From an uncultured Eubacteriales bacterium (GTDB lineage: Bacteria; Bacillota; Clostridia; Saccharofermentanales; UBA5734), in assembly GCA_903835065.1 (NCBI GenBank), contig CAILLO010000049.1, positions 20,510 to 84,509 on the forward strand: a DNA stretch of 64,000 bases, read 5' to 3'. Positions 29,733 to 39,370 of the stretch are shown here, in pieces. The notes below the pieces were generated by a model. That model had not been told where the DNA came from, searched no databases, and was given only the letters and a program-made list of their open reading frames with translations. The stretch's first letter is position 1. Every line of letters begins with the position of its first letter. The translations under genes and the position numbers were made by a program.

Positions 29733-32204
29733 TCAACCTCCTCGGATCCAGGGGAGGACCTTCGCCACCCCGTTTCTCACGATTACGAGCACCGCGCCCG
29801 ATGCGTCCGTCCTGCAGGTCCGGCACCCCGCCTCGTCCAGGCGGGCGAGCGTCTTCGGCGAAGGGTGCCCGTACAGGTTCGGTCCCACGCTCACGACGGC
29901 CACCTGCGCGGTCACGGCCGACAGGAAGGCGGCCGACGTGGAATAGGCGGAACCGTGGTGGGACACCCGGAGCAGGTCGACGTCGACGAGAGCCGGGGCG
30001 GTCGCGAGCGCCTCCTCGGTCGCCGCATCCGCGTCGCCCGCCACGAGGAAGGAGAACCGCCCGCACTCGACGCGAAGCACCAGGGAACGGGCGTTCAGGT
30101 CATCGGACGAAGTGTCCGGCGCCCCGTCCGACACGGAATCAGGGTGGAGAACCGTCACGGCGACGAACCGACCGAGTTCCATTCTATCATTCGCCGACTC
30201 CTCTTTCACGGGAATGCCGGCCCGGTCCGCCGCCTCGAGCAGGCGCGCCTCGAGCTGCAGTCCTTCCTCGGTCCCCGGCGCGCCTCCCGACGCGCCGCTG
30301 TCGGAAGCGGAGGCCGAAACGGTCCCCGCGGGCACGTGGAACGTCCCGCAGGACACGTTGTCCAGCAGCCAGAGCACGCCGCCCGCGTGGTCCGCATGTC
30401 CGTGCGTCAGGTAGACGTCGTCCACGCGCGTGATGCCGTAATAGGACAGCAGGCCCTCCATGACGAATGGACCTTCCCCCGTTCCGTCCACACCAGCCGG
30501 CCCCCCGTCGACGACGATCGTGCGCCCGTCCCGCGCGACCAGCAGGGTGAGGTCCCCCTGCCCGACATCGGCGAACACGACCGTGACGTCGGGGGACGCG
30601 GCCTGCGCGACGAGGAGGAGCACCGCGGCGCCGACGGCGGCCGCCGCCGAAGCCATGGCGAGCGGGCGGCGCAGGTCGCGCCGCGGGACCGAGGCGACGG
30701 CCAGGAGGAGGAAGAAGGCCGGGAGGAAGACCAGCACCGAACGGACGGGCACGGGAAAGCGCAGCCAGCTCATGCGGGCCGTCCCGGTCGCCACATCGAG
30801 GATGAACCGGAGGAGTCCCTGGAGGGGGATCGCGAGAACGTGGGCGACCGGCGATGCGACGACGGCCGGTCCCGCGAAGGCCGCGGCCAGCCAGCCGAGG
30901 AGCCCCGCCGCCGCGCCGTAGAGCGTCACGATCTCCGCCAGCGGCACGACGGGCAGGTTCGACAGGATGCCCGCCAGCGAAAGGTTGCCGGACATCGGCA
31001 GGGATACGGGCAGGACGGCGGCCTGCGCGGACAGGGTCACGGCCAGGAGGTCGACGACGCCGACGGCGAGCGACTGGCCGCGGAACGGAAGGTCCAGGCG
31101 CAGCGCGCGGTGGAACGCGCGGCCGAAGGGCTGCGACAGGACGAGAAGACCGAGCGTCGCGAGGACCGAGAGGCGGAACCCGTTGTCGAACGCGGTCAGG
31201 GGATCGTAGAGCAGCATCGCGGCGCAGGCGGCCGCGAGTGCGCTCGGGGCGTCGGAGCGGCGGAGCAGGACACCGCCGGCCAACACGACGGCAGCCATCA
31301 GGATGGCCCGCGTGACGGACGCCTCCCAGCCGGTCACGTAGCCGAAGAAGCCGAGATAGAGCGCGAGGGCGGCGGCCTTCGACCGGCGCGGCATGCGTCC
31401 CCGGGACGCGAGCAGCGCGGCGGGCGCGAGGATGAAGGCGACATTGGAGCCGGAGACGGCCGTCAGGTGCGAAAGGCCGGCCATCCGGAAGGCCGTGGAG
31501 TCCGCGGGGTCCATCCCCGATACGTCGCCGAGCAGCATGCCGCTCATGAGCGACGCCTCGCGCGCCGGAAGCAGCGCCGCGTAGATTCCCGAAATCGCGT
31601 CCCTGACCCCTCTGCCCGCCACGACCAGCGGATTCCGCACAGCATCCCCATCGCCGTGCTCGTCCTCACCGAGCGCCCGCGCCTTCAGGAAGACACCGTC
31701 CGACGCGAGGCGCGACGCCTCGTCGTAGCCGCCCGGGTCGCGGGACCCTTCCGGACGCTCGAAGGCGCAGGGGATCTCGACCCGCTTCCCGTACGGAATC
31801 CCCTCCCCTTTCCTCACCAGGACGACGAGGCCGGTCCCGGGGGCGGAGACGAGGGACCGGCTGTAGGTCGCGCCGTCGGCGAGCGTCCCGGTCTCGACGC
31901 AGACTCCCGACAGGACTCCCGTCGTCCCGGCGAGGCGGTCCGCGGCGGCCTGCGCGGGTGCGACGGCGAGCAGCATGCGGCCCGCTCCGGCGAGGAAGGC
32001 CGCCAGGCAGACGAGCGCCGGCATGGGGAGCGGGCGGCGCACCAGCCGGCCGGCCGCGAAAGCGGCGAGCAGCAGGCCGAGCGCGGCCGCGGAAGCCGCC
32101 GGGCCCGCGCGGAAGGCCGCGACGGAACCCACGAAGAGGCCGACCGCCGCTGGCACGAGCGGGCGGCGGCGCGTCTCGACGATGACCCACTCCCAGAAGC
32201 GCAC
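29733..32204 (-). CDS. comEC: ComEC/Rec2 DNA-uptake channel
   Basis: ComEC is the membrane channel through which single-stranded DNA enters during natural transformation. The 823 residues contain an N-terminal membrane and OB-like part (DUF4131, about 1-190), the Competence domain with many helices (about 215-510, MSGMLLGDVSGMDP, LTAVSGSNVAFILAP) and a C-terminal metallo-beta-lactamase-like domain (DVGQGDLTLLV near 546, THGHADHAGG near 605), so it is full length. The GTG at 32204 with GGGAGG is chosen; the open frame upstream is not conserved. No comEA or pilus ATPase is seen, so competence is not shown. Confidence 0.93.
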   Translation of the reverse strand: MRFWEWVIVETRRRPLVPAAVGLFVGSVAAFRAGPAASAAALGLLLAAFAAGRLVRRPLPMPALVCLAAFLAGAGRMLLAVAPAQAAADRLAGTTGVLSGVCVETGTLADGATYSRSLVSAPGTGLVVLVRKGEGIPYGKRVEIPCAFERPEGSRDPGGYDEASRLASDGVFLKARALGEDEHGDGDAVRNPLVVAGRGVRDAISGIYAALLPAREASLMSGMLLGDVSGMDPADSTAFRMAGLSHLTAVSGSNVAFILAPAALLASRGRMPRRSKAAALALYLGFFGYVTGWEASVTRAILMAAVVLAGGVLLRRSDAPSALAAACAAMLLYDPLTAFDNGFRLSVLATLGLLVLSQPFGRAFHRALRLDLPFRGQSLAVGVVDLLAVTLSAQAAVLPVSLPMSGNLSLAGILSNLPVVPLAEIVTLYGAAAGLLGWLAAAFAGPAVVASPVAHVLAIPLQGLLRFILDVATGTARMSWLRFPVPVRSVLVFLPAFFLLLAVASVPRRDLRRPLAMASAAAAVGAAVLLLVAQAASPDVTVVFADVGQGDLTLLVARDGRTIVVDGGPAGVDGTGEGPFVMEGLLSYYGITRVDDVYLTHGHADHAGGVLWLLDNVSCGTFHVPAGTVSASASDSGASGGAPGTEEGLQLEARLLEAADRAGIPVKEESANDRMELGRFVAVTVLHPDSVSDGAPDTSSDDLNARSLVLRVECGRFSFLVAGDADAATEEALATAPALVDVDLLRVSHHGSAYSTSAAFLSAVTAQVAVVSVGPNLYGHPSPKTLARLDEAGCRTCRTDASGAVLVIVRNGVAKVLPWIRGG

Positions 32205-32286
32205 GGAAAAGTCCTCCCGCGTCCATCCTGCGGCGGAAGGGAGGTGGAGGGAGCGTCGGGAATCCGTCAGCCGGGGGCGAAAAGGG

Positions 32287-32883
32287 TCAAGTCGGTGGCA
32301 GTCGCGTGCCTTTTTCGAGGATCGCGCGGAGTTCGTCGACGCCGGTGCGGTTCTCGGCGGAGAAGACGACCGCCGTCTCATCGTCGGCCATCTTCAGGTC
32401 GGCGCGGATCGCCCGGACCCGTTCCTGGACCTCGAGGCGCCCGAGCTTGTCCGATTTCGTGAGGACCGTGACGGTCGGCAGACCGCGGGCGAGGAGCCAG
32501 CCGCGCATCAGCTGGTCCTCGTCGGACGGCGCGTGGCGGATGTCGACGATGTGGACCGCGAGCCTCAGGTCGCGGGTGGCGTGGAGGTAGCCTTCGACGA
32601 GGGCCGAGAACTTCTTCTTCTGGTCCTTGGCGACGCGGGCGTACCCGTAGCCGGGCAGATCGACGAGGAAGAAGGCGCCGTCGACGTCGAAGAGGAGGAC
32701 CAGGCGGGTCTTCCCCGGCATGGAGCTGATCCGGGCGAGCGTGCGGTTGTCGCCCAGGGCGTTGACCAGCGAGGACTTGCCGACATTGGAACGCCCGACG
32801 ACCACCACTTCGGGGCGCGTCGGCGGCGGCAGGCCGGCGAGGTCGCCGGAGACGGAATGGAGCCGCGTCTTTCGGAAATCCAT
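32287..32883 (-). CDS. engB: Ribosome biogenesis GTPase YsxC/EngB
   Basis: A 198-residue essential-type GTPase that assists 50S subunit assembly. G motifs are in order: G1 GRSNVGKSS (about 30-38), G2 near PGKTR, G3 DLPGYGYA (about 74-81), G4 TKSDKL (about 141-146) and G5 SAEN. Length matches the family. The ATG at 32883 has AGGGGGGA upstream. It starts a minus-strand run and diverges from prs across a 107-base gap with room for promoters on both strands. Confidence 0.96.
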   Translation of the reverse strand: MDFRKTRLHSVSGDLAGLPPPTRPEVVVVGRSNVGKSSLVNALGDNRTLARISSMPGKTRLVLLFDVDGAFFLVDLPGYGYARVAKDQKKKFSALVEGYLHATRDLRLAVHIVDIRHAPSDEDQLMRGWLLARGLPTVTVLTKSDKLGRLEVQERVRAIRADLKMADDETAVVFSAENRTGVDELRAILEKGTRLPPT

Positions 32884-32905
32884 CGGAACGGTCCCCCCTT
32901 TCCTG

Positions 32906-32934
32906 TTGACAATCCCCGCGGAATCCTTCTGAAT
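32906..32934 (+). promoter_or_regulatory. Possible promoter of prs
   Basis: A perfect TTGACA -35 lies 80 bases before prs, but the hexamer 17 bases downstream is only CTGAAT. It is the best candidate in the engB/prs divergent gap; a TACGAT further down (32967-32972) has no matching -35. Confidence 0.4.
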
Positions 32935-32990
32935 AGAGGTACGGAGACTTCGTCGTCCGCACCGCTTACGATAACCCAGGGGGTACGCCG

Positions 32991-34292
32991 ATGTCTACAA
33001 CGCCTCGGAACGAATCCAACTACTACCTCTACAACCAGTACGGCGACAACGCGATGCAGCCGGTCGCCCCGGTCGGAATCATCCCCCTCCGCGGCAGCCT
33101 CGGCTTCTCCGACAGCGTGAACACCTACCTCCACCGCCGCCGCGTCGAGTACCGCGAGACCAACCCCAAGCACGCGTCGGGCTGTCCCGGCTTCATGCGT
33201 TCGGACTACCGGATCGGCGTCGACACCCTGCGCTTCTCGTCCGGAGAAGGCAAGGCCGTGATCTCGCACACCGTCCGCGGCCACGACATCTTCATCCTGG
33301 CGGATGTTCTCAACTTCTCGTGCACCTACGACATGTTCGGCGTCGAGAACCACATGAGCCCGGACGACCACTACCAGGACCTCAAGCGCACGATCCTCGC
33401 GATCAGCGGCAAGGCGCGCCGCGTCAACGTGATCATGCCCTTCCTCTACGAGAGCCGCCAGCACAAGCGCAATTCGCGCGAATCGCTCGACTGCGCCTTC
33501 ATGCTCGAGGAGCTCTACAACCTCGGCGTGGCCAACATCATCACCTTCGACGCCCACGATTCGCGCGTCGCGAACGCGATCCCGGTCGGCGGCTTCGAGA
33601 ACATCTCCTCGACCTACCAGATGATCAAGGCGATGACCCACCGGATCCCCGACCTGCAGCTCACCGGGTCCGACCTGATGGTCGTCAGCCCCGACGAAGG
33701 CGGCATCTCCCGCGCGATGTACTACGCCTCGATGCTCAACGTCCCGCTCGGCACGTTCTACAAGCGCCGCGACTACACCAAGGTGATCAACGGCCGCAAC
33801 CCGATCGTCGCGCACGAGTTCCTCGGCGAATCCGTCGAGGGGATGGATATCCTGATCGTCGACGACATGATCTCCTCGGGGGACTCGATGCTCGACATCG
33901 CCCGCGAACTCAAGGAGCGCAAGGCCCGCCGGATCTTCTGCTGCGCGACCTTCGGCCTCTTCACGGACGGCGTCGCGTCGTTCGACAAGGCCTACGAAGA
34001 GGGTCTGATCACCCGCGTGCTGTCGACCAACCTGATCTACCGGCGGCCCGAGCTCCTCGCGGCGCCCTGGTTCATCGACGTCAACATGAGCAAGTTCGTC
34101 GCGCTGATCATCGACGCGCTGAACCACGACGCCTCGCTGTCCGGCCTCATGGACCCGACGGAGAAGATCCGCAAGCTGATCGAGAACCAGAAGAGACGCG
34201 TTACGCTGGACTCGGCGCCGGTCGAACCCGTCGAACCCGTCGCGGCGGTCGCGCCCGCCGAGCCCGCAGCGACCGAAGCGACCGACCTCTAG
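32991..34292 (+). CDS. prs: Ribose-phosphate pyrophosphokinase, long form
   Basis: Prs makes PRPP from ribose-5-phosphate and ATP for nucleotide, His and Trp synthesis. Active-site features include ESRQHKRNSRESLDC (about 150-164), ITFDAHDSRVANA, VVSPDEGG and the PRPP loop ILIVDDMISSGDSM (about 285-298). At 433 residues it is much longer than the roughly 315 of classical Prs. It matches a long clostridial-type form, with an N-terminal extension (about 60 residues) and a Pro/Glu/Val/Ala-rich C-terminal tail (PVEPVEPVAAVAPAEP). The ATG at 32991 has AGGGGG. It is one of the few plus-strand genes here. Confidence 0.9.
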   Translation: MSTTPRNESNYYLYNQYGDNAMQPVAPVGIIPLRGSLGFSDSVNTYLHRRRVEYRETNPKHASGCPGFMRSDYRIGVDTLRFSSGEGKAVISHTVRGHDIFILADVLNFSCTYDMFGVENHMSPDDHYQDLKRTILAISGKARRVNVIMPFLYESRQHKRNSRESLDCAFMLEELYNLGVANIITFDAHDSRVANAIPVGGFENISSTYQMIKAMTHRIPDLQLTGSDLMVVSPDEGGISRAMYYASMLNVPLGTFYKRRDYTKVINGRNPIVAHEFLGESVEGMDILIVDDMISSGDSMLDIARELKERKARRIFCCATFGLFTDGVASFDKAYEEGLITRVLSTNLIYRRPELLAAPWFIDVNMSKFVALIIDALNHDASLSGLMDPTEKIRKLIENQKRRVTLDSAPVEPVEPVAAVAPAEPAATEATDL

Positions 34293-34302
34293 ACGGAGAG
34301 CG

Positions 34303-34545
34303 CTATTCCCTGACCTTCCGGATGATGTAGACGGCCCAGAGAGCGCCGGCGAAGAGCAGGAATTCCGCTCCGACGAGCTGGTAGAACAGTGCGTACCGGT
34401 TGCCGGAGACGAGCAGGTCGAAGCCGCAGACGAGCGTCGCGGCGATCAGATACAGCACGAGACGGCCGAGGTAGGTCCTCGCGAGCAGCTCTCCGAACAG
34501 GGAGAGCAGGCCCTTCCTGCGCTGGGACGATTTTCTCCGTGCCAT
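34303..34545 (-). CDS. Small two-helix membrane protein, unknown
   Basis: An 80-residue protein with a strongly basic start (MARRKSSQRRKG) and two hydrophobic segments (about 25-45 and 52-72), ending in a short charged tail. A ribosome site GAGGAC precedes the ATG at 34545. No family is recognised. It converges on prs, ten bases from the prs stop, and diverges from rqcH. Length, basic N-terminus and helices suggest an inner-membrane protein with both ends in the cytosol; the function is unknown. Confidence 0.6.
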   Translation of the reverse strand: MARRKSSQRRKGLLSLFGELLARTYLGRLVLYLIAATLVCGFDLLVSGNRYALFYQLVGAEFLLFAGALWAVYIIRKVRE

Positions 34546-34665
34546 GTCCGTCCTCGCTTCCGGGTCCGGCGACTGGGCAAGGGACCCGCCACGAGTGTAG
34601 TATACTGGTGGACGCAGCGCAAGCCGCGCCGGCCGCGGCGCAGGCGGCGCGCACACGGAGGTCGC

Positions 34666-36471
34666 ATGCCCCTCGACGGAATCACCTCGAAATGCCTCGC
34701 CGCCGAACTCGACCGGGCCCTCGCGGGCGCCCGGCTCGACCGGATCGCCCAGCCGGACCGGTTCGACCTCGTTCTCCATTTCCGCAAGGATGCGTCGAAC
34801 CTGCGGCTGCTCCTGTCGGCGAACCCCTCCGCCCCCCGCCTCCACTTCCTCTCGGCGAATCCGGAGAACCCCCCCGAGGCGCCCACGTTCTGCATGTTCC
34901 TGCGCAAGCACCTCGGTGGCGCCCGCGTTCTCGGCGTCTCGACCCCGGCGTGGGAGCGCGTCTTCCTCCTGAAGTTCCAGGTCATCGACGAACTCGGCGA
35001 CAAGGTCGAGAAGACGCTGGTCGCGGAACTCATGGGCAAGCAGAGCAACCTGGTGCTGGTCAGCGCCGGCGGCCGCATCCTCGATTGCCTGCTGCACGTC
35101 GACCACTCCGTCAGCCGCGTCCGGGAAGTCATGCCGGGGCGCGTCTACGAACCGGTCCCGTCGCAGGGCAAGCCCGGCGCCGAGGAGGTGCTCGCCGCGA
35201 TGCAGGCCGGTGCGCCGCCCTTCGCCGCCGCGGACGCGTCGACTCCGCTCGAGAAGGTCCTGCTCGCCTCGGTCCAGGGCTTCTCTCCCCCTCTCTGCCG
35301 CGACGTCTGCCGCAGGGCCGGACTCGAACCCTCCGCACGCCTCGGCGACGCTTCGCCGGACGCCCTCGCCGCGCTCGCGGAGACCCTCCGCGCGACACTG
35401 GCGCGCGCCGTCGCCGGCGATTTCGACCCCTCCGTCTTCTTCCGCGCCGAGGACGACGACGTCCCCTACGACTTCCACGCGCTGCCGCTGTCGGATTCCG
35501 GATTCGTCCGACCGGTCCGGACCGTCGGCGAGGGCCTCGAGCTCCACTACGCGGGCCGCGCGCTCCGCAACGCCTTCGACCAGGCGCAGGGCGCCCTGCT
35601 GCGCACCGTCGAGACCCGTCTCGACAAGGTCGTCCGCAAGCTCGCGATCCACGAGGCCGACGAACGCGCCTGCGCGGACCGGGATCGCTGGAAGCGCCTC
35701 GGCGACCTCATCCTCGCTTCGGTCCACGCGGTCCCCGAGGGCGTCGCATCGGTCGCGCTGCCCGACTACTTCCAGGACGGCGCCCCACTTGTGGACGTCG
35801 CGCTCGACCCGACTCTCTCCCCGTCCCGCAACGCCCAGCGGTACTTCAAGAAGTACGCCAAGGAGCGCCTCAAATCGGAGGCGAGCCGGCGCCTCGCCGA
35901 AGAGGACCGCCGCGAAATCGCCTACCTCGACGCGCTCCGCCAGGGGGTCCGCAATGCGGCCGATACGATCGACCTCCAGGCCCTGCGCCAGGAGGCCGCG
36001 CTGCTCGACGCCGCTTCTCCGTCCGGGGCCCGACCGGCCGCCCCTGTCCGCGGCAAGCCGCGCAAGGAGCCGAAGGCGCTGCCCGTCCGCCATTTCGTCT
36101 CCGCGGACGGCTTCGACATCTGGGCGGGGCGCAGCAACCTCCAGAACGATCAGCTGACCTTGAAGAAGGCCTCGTCGAACGACCTCTGGTTCCATGTGCA
36201 CAAGGCGCCCGGAACGCATGTGATCGTGCACGCCGCGGGTCGTCCGGTGCCCGACGCGACGCTGGTCGAGGCCGCCTCGATCGCCGCCTGGTACAGTCGC
36301 GCAACGCTGGCCGAGCGCAAGGCGGAGGCGGCCGAAGGCGCCAAGACCGCCGTCGACTACTGTCCCGTGAAGAACGTGCGGAAACCGCCCGGGGCGAAGC
36401 CCGGAATGGTCATCTACGATACGTACCGGACCCTGAACGTCACGCCGCGGCCTCCGAACGAGACCGCCTGA
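34666..36471 (+). CDS. rqcH: RqcH, NFACT-family ribosome quality control protein
   Basis: RqcH binds stalled 50S-peptidyl-tRNA complexes and recruits tRNA-Ala to add C-terminal alanine tails that mark nascent chains for decay. It was formerly annotated as fibronectin-binding protein (FbpA). The 601 residues show the NFACT-N domain (PLDGITSKCLAAELDRAL, CMFLRKHLGGARV, LLVxELMGKQSNLVL-like segment), a central coiled-coil region (about 280-430), and the NFACT-R domain (DGFDIWAGRSNLQNDQLTLK, NDLWFHVHKAPGTHVIV, about 475-560). The ATG at 34666 follows GGAGG. A TATACT at 34601-34606 may be its -10; no good -35 is seen. Confidence 0.94.
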   Translation: MPLDGITSKCLAAELDRALAGARLDRIAQPDRFDLVLHFRKDASNLRLLLSANPSAPRLHFLSANPENPPEAPTFCMFLRKHLGGARVLGVSTPAWERVFLLKFQVIDELGDKVEKTLVAELMGKQSNLVLVSAGGRILDCLLHVDHSVSRVREVMPGRVYEPVPSQGKPGAEEVLAAMQAGAPPFAAADASTPLEKVLLASVQGFSPPLCRDVCRRAGLEPSARLGDASPDALAALAETLRATLARAVAGDFDPSVFFRAEDDDVPYDFHALPLSDSGFVRPVRTVGEGLELHYAGRALRNAFDQAQGALLRTVETRLDKVVRKLAIHEADERACADRDRWKRLGDLILASVHAVPEGVASVALPDYFQDGAPLVDVALDPTLSPSRNAQRYFKKYAKERLKSEASRRLAEEDRREIAYLDALRQGVRNAADTIDLQALRQEAALLDAASPSGARPAAPVRGKPRKEPKALPVRHFVSADGFDIWAGRSNLQNDQLTLKKASSNDLWFHVHKAPGTHVIVHAAGRPVPDATLVEAASIAAWYSRATLAERKAEAAEGAKTAVDYCPVKNVRKPPGAKPGMVIYDTYRTLNVTPRPPNETA

Positions 36472-36500
36472 TGTCCCGGAAGATGCGGGCTTCCCGGACC

Positions 36501-36540
36501 TTCCAGCCTTCCAGCCTTCCGGCCTGCTAGCCTTCCTGGC
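36501..36540. repeat. Short degenerate 8-bp direct repeat at the rqcH/queH boundary
   Basis: TTCCAGCC occurs twice in tandem (36501-36516), then TTCCGGCC, TGCTAGCC and TTCCTGGC continue the 8-base period. The last units fall inside the queH stop region. It is probably a small slippage tract between convergent genes. Confidence 0.5.
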
Positions 36541-37093
36541 CGTGCTGGGCGAGCGAGGCGACGCAGCCGCAGTACCGCTGGCGGTACAGGCCGTCCTCCC
36601 GGGCCATCCGCTGTCCTTCGCGGTACCCCGGGCGGAAGTTCTCCTCGAGGAACCGGACGCCGTGGCGCGCCCCCGCCTCCCGTCCGGCTTCGAGCAGGGC
36701 GAGGCGGTCCTGATACGGACTGACCAGCAGCGTCGTCGTGAACGAATCCGCTCCCGTCTGTGCCGCCCTCTTTGCGGCCGCCTCCATCCGCATCGCATAG
36801 CACTGGCGGCAGCGGGGGGACGCCGTGCCATCGCCGTGGACGCACGGGTCCTCCATCCGGGCGCGGAAGGGCGCCTCGTCGTAGGCGGGGTCCGATTCGA
36901 AGGCCAGGCCGCGCATCTCCGCGAGGCGCGATGCGTTCTCCAGACGGCGGGCCTGCTCCTCGGCCGGGTGGATGTTGGGGTTGTAGAAGTAGCCGGACAG
37001 TTCCCCCGAGGCGAAGTCCAGTCCGCGATCCTCGAACACGGTCAGCGGATATTCGGCGCAGGGGCCGCAGCAGATGTGCAGCAGCGTCTTCAT
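36527..37093 (-). CDS. queH: Epoxyqueuosine reductase QueH
   Basis: QueH carries out the last step of queuosine tRNA modification, reducing epoxyqueuosine, and is unrelated to QueG. The 188 residues show the family signature [11 protein letters not shown] (about 6-16), [16 protein letters not shown] (about 84-99) and the C-terminal YRQRYCGC (about 170-177), supplying Cys ligands for an Fe-S cluster and a metal. The ATG at 37093 overlaps the ruvB stop by four bases. No other queuosine gene is in the window. Confidence 0.92.
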   Translation of the reverse strand: MKTLLHICCGPCAEYPLTVFEDRGLDFASGELSGYFYNPNIHPAEEQARRLENASRLAEMRGLAFESDPAYDEAPFRARMEDPCVHGDGTASPRCRQCYAMRMEAAAKRAAQTGADSFTTTLLVSPYQDRLALLEAGREAGARHGVRFLEENFRPGYREGQRMAREDGLYRQRYCGCVASLAQHGQEG

Positions 37094-38250
37094 GCGTCGT
37101 CCTTCGCGGGTCGGTCGAGGTCGAGGCGCAGCTGTCGGGACGCGGGGTCTTCCTTCCCTTCGCCCGCGCCGCTCGCGGCTCCGGGGTCGCGCGCCGAGCC
37201 GGCCAGCCCCTTGAGACGGCGTTCGTAGTCCTCGGGGCAGGCGAGTCCCAGGTGCTCCCAGCCGTGTCGCGTCAGGATGCGGCCCCGTGGCGTCTTCGCG
37301 AGGAAGCCGAGCTGCATCAGGTACGGTTCGTAGACGTCCTCGATCGTAACCGGGTCCTCGCCGGTCACGGCCGCCAGCGTGTCGAGTCCGACGGGGCCGC
37401 CGCCGAACATCCGGGCCATCCCCTCGAGCAGGCGCCGGTCGACGCGGTCGAGTCCCATGTCGTCGATGTCGAGCGCGGTCAGGCCCACGCGGACGACCTC
37501 CCCGTCGATCGTCCCGGAGCCGCGGACCTGCGCGAAGTCGCGCATGCGCTTCAGGAGCCGGATCGCGATGCGGGGAGTGCCGCGCGAACGGGTGGAGATG
37601 CGCTCCAGTCCCGTCGCGTCGATGCCGATCTTCAGGATCGCGGCGTCGCGGAGCAGGATATGGCGCAGATCGTCCGGATCGTACAGCTCCAGGCGGTTCA
37701 CCACCCCGAAGCGGTCGCGCAGCGGCGCCGTGAGCAGGCCGACGCGCGTCGTCGCGCCGATCAGCGTGAACTTCGGCAAGTCGAGGCGGATCGAGCGGGC
37801 GCTCGGGCCCTTGCCGATCATGATGTCGAGCGCGTAGTCCTCCATCGCCGGATAGAGGATCTCCTCCACGCTGCGGTTGAGGCGGTGGATCTCGTCGATG
37901 AAGAGGACGTCGCGCTCGGCGAGGTTCGTGAGGATCGCGGCCAGGTCGCCGGGCTTCTCGATCGCGGGTCCCGAGGTGATCCGGAGGTTCACGCCCAGCT
38001 CGGCGGCGATAATTCCGGCGAGGGTCGTCTTGCCGAGACCGGGCGGCCCGTACAGCAACACATGGTCCAGCGCCTCCTTGCGCTGGGCGGCGGCCTCGAT
38101 GAAGACGCGGAGGTTCTCCTTGACGCGCGTCTGCCCGAAGTACTCCCCCCAGCGGGTCGGCCGCAGACCGGCCTCCTCGCTGTCCTCGCGGCGGCGCTCC
38201 ATCCCCAGGATGCGGTCGTCCTCGCGGAATTCCTCGAAATCGACGGCCAT
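37090..38250 (-). CDS. ruvB: Holliday junction branch-migration ATPase RuvB
   Basis: RuvB is the hexameric AAA+ motor that drives branch migration with RuvA. It has Walker [11 protein letters not shown] (about 67-76), Walker B DEIHRLNR, sensor 1 GATTR, an arginine finger in the LRDRFG segment and a C-terminal winged-helix domain ([20 protein letters not shown]). At 386 residues it is about 45 longer than usual, because of a hydrophilic C-terminal tail ([20 protein letters not shown] and on). It follows ruvA by two bases. Confidence 0.97.
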   Translation of the reverse strand: MAVDFEEFREDDRILGMERRREDSEEAGLRPTRWGEYFGQTRVKENLRVFIEAAAQRKEALDHVLLYGPPGLGKTTLAGIIAAELGVNLRITSGPAIEKPGDLAAILTNLAERDVLFIDEIHRLNRSVEEILYPAMEDYALDIMIGKGPSARSIRLDLPKFTLIGATTRVGLLTAPLRDRFGVVNRLELYDPDDLRHILLRDAAILKIGIDATGLERISTRSRGTPRIAIRLLKRMRDFAQVRGSGTIDGEVVRVGLTALDIDDMGLDRVDRRLLEGMARMFGGGPVGLDTLAAVTGEDPVTIEDVYEPYLMQLGFLAKTPRGRILTRHGWEHLGLACPEDYERRLKGLAGSARDPGAASGAGEGKEDPASRQLRLDLDRPAKDDA

Positions 38251-38252
38251 GG

Positions 38253-38867
38253 CTATCTCACCCTTTCACGCAGCGCCGCGCGGATGATCTCCTCGGTCTC
38301 CATGCCGGGCCGGAACACGGCGCCCACGACGCGCGCGGCGTCGTTCGCGGTGTAGCCGAGCACGACGAGGGCGGCGGCCGCCTCGGAGCGGCGCAGACCG
38401 TCCGGACCGGCGGCGGGTGGCGGAATTCCCCCGGACCCGGAGCCGTCCTCGGTCGCGGTCGAGACCCCCTTCAGCTTGTCCTTCAGTTCCAGGATCAGGC
38501 GCTCGGCGCCCTTCTTCCCGAGGCCCGACGCCTGCGTCAGCGTCTTCGAGTCCCCGGTCACGATGCTCATGGCCACCCGGCTGGGCGATGCGACGGCGAG
38601 GATGTTGCTCGCCACCTTGGGGCCGATGCCCGACACGGTCAGCAGCAGTTCGAACATCGACCGTTCCTCGCGCGACGGGAACCCGTACAGCGCCATCACG
38701 TCCTCGCGGACATAGAGGTGCGTGAAGACGGTCGTCTCCTCCCCGTCCCGTCCGAATCGGTCGATCAGGCCCGGCGCCGACTGGATCCGGTACCCGATGC
38801 CGCCCGCCTCGATCACGAGCGCGTCGAGCTGCCGGTAGGCGATTCTCCCCTTGATGTAGGCGTACAT
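38253..38867 (-). CDS. ruvA: Holliday junction DNA helicase subunit RuvA
   Basis: RuvA binds the four-way junction as a tetramer and loads RuvB. The 204 residues have the OB domain ([28 protein letters not shown]), two helix-hairpin-helix motifs ([35 protein letters not shown]) and the RuvB-contacting C-terminal three-helix domain ([20 protein letters not shown]), joined by a flexible Gly/Ser/Pro linker. Spacing is six bases from ruvC and two to ruvB. Confidence 0.97.
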   Translation of the reverse strand: MYAYIKGRIAYRQLDALVIEAGGIGYRIQSAPGLIDRFGRDGEETTVFTHLYVREDVMALYGFPSREERSMFELLLTVSGIGPKVASNILAVASPSRVAMSIVTGDSKTLTQASGLGKKGAERLILELKDKLKGVSTATEDGSGSGGIPPPAAGPDGLRRSEAAAALVVLGYTANDAARVVGAVFRPGMETEEIIRAALRERVR

Positions 38868-38873
38868 CCTCTT

Positions 38874-39368
38874 CTAGACCATCCTTCCGCTCGTCCAGCC
38901 CGTTCCCGCGTGCGCGTGGCAGATCGCGATCGCGAGGGCGTCGGCCGCGTCGTCCGGCTTCGGGACCTTGTCGAGGGCCAGGAGGATCCGGACCATCTCC
39001 TGGACCTGCTTCTTGTCGGCCTTTCCATAGCCGCTGACGGCCTGCTTGACCTGCATCGGCGTGTATTCGTAGACCGGGACGCCGGAGCGGGCGGCCGTGA
39101 CGATCGCGACGCCCCGGCCCTGGGCCGCGGCGATCGCCGTCGTCACGTTGCGCGAGAAGAAGAGCTCCTCGATCGCCACGGCGTCGGGCTTCGTCTGCGC
39201 GATCAGGACCTCGAGCTCCTCCGCGATCTGCAACAGCCGGCGGTCCATCGGGATGCCGGGCTTCGTGCTGACGACGCCGTAGTCGATCACGCGGAAGCGG
39301 TTCCCCTTGTACTCTATCACACCGTAGCCGGTGAGGGCGTAGCCCGGGTCGATGCCGAAGACGATCAA
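38874..39368 (-). CDS. ruvC: Holliday junction resolvase RuvC
   Basis: RuvC cuts Holliday junctions as a dimer. The 164-residue protein is of normal length, with the acidic catalytic tetrad visible: Asp in FGIDPG (near 7), Glu in AIEELFF (near 68), and Asp residues in KPDDAADALAIA (near 141-144). The TTG at 39368 is the start: GAGGTG lies eight bases before it and the family N-terminus begins exactly there. It follows the DUF362 gene by two bases, so its translation may depend on that gene. Confidence 0.95.
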   Translation of the reverse strand: MIVFGIDPGYALTGYGVIEYKGNRFRVIDYGVVSTKPGIPMDRRLLQIAEELEVLIAQTKPDAVAIEELFFSRNVTTAIAAAQGRGVAIVTAARSGVPVYEYTPMQVKQAVSGYGKADKKQVQEMVRILLALDKVPKPDDAADALAIAICHAHAGTGWTSGRMV

Positions 39369-39370
39369 GG

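Noticed and set aside
34546..34665. Divergent promoters between the small membrane gene and rqcH
   Set aside because: TATACT at 34601-34606 could serve either strand, but no convincing -35 is present.
36501..36540. A CRISPR-like or regulatory repeat array
   Set aside because: Units are only 8 bases, degenerate and without spacers; this is a short slippage tract.
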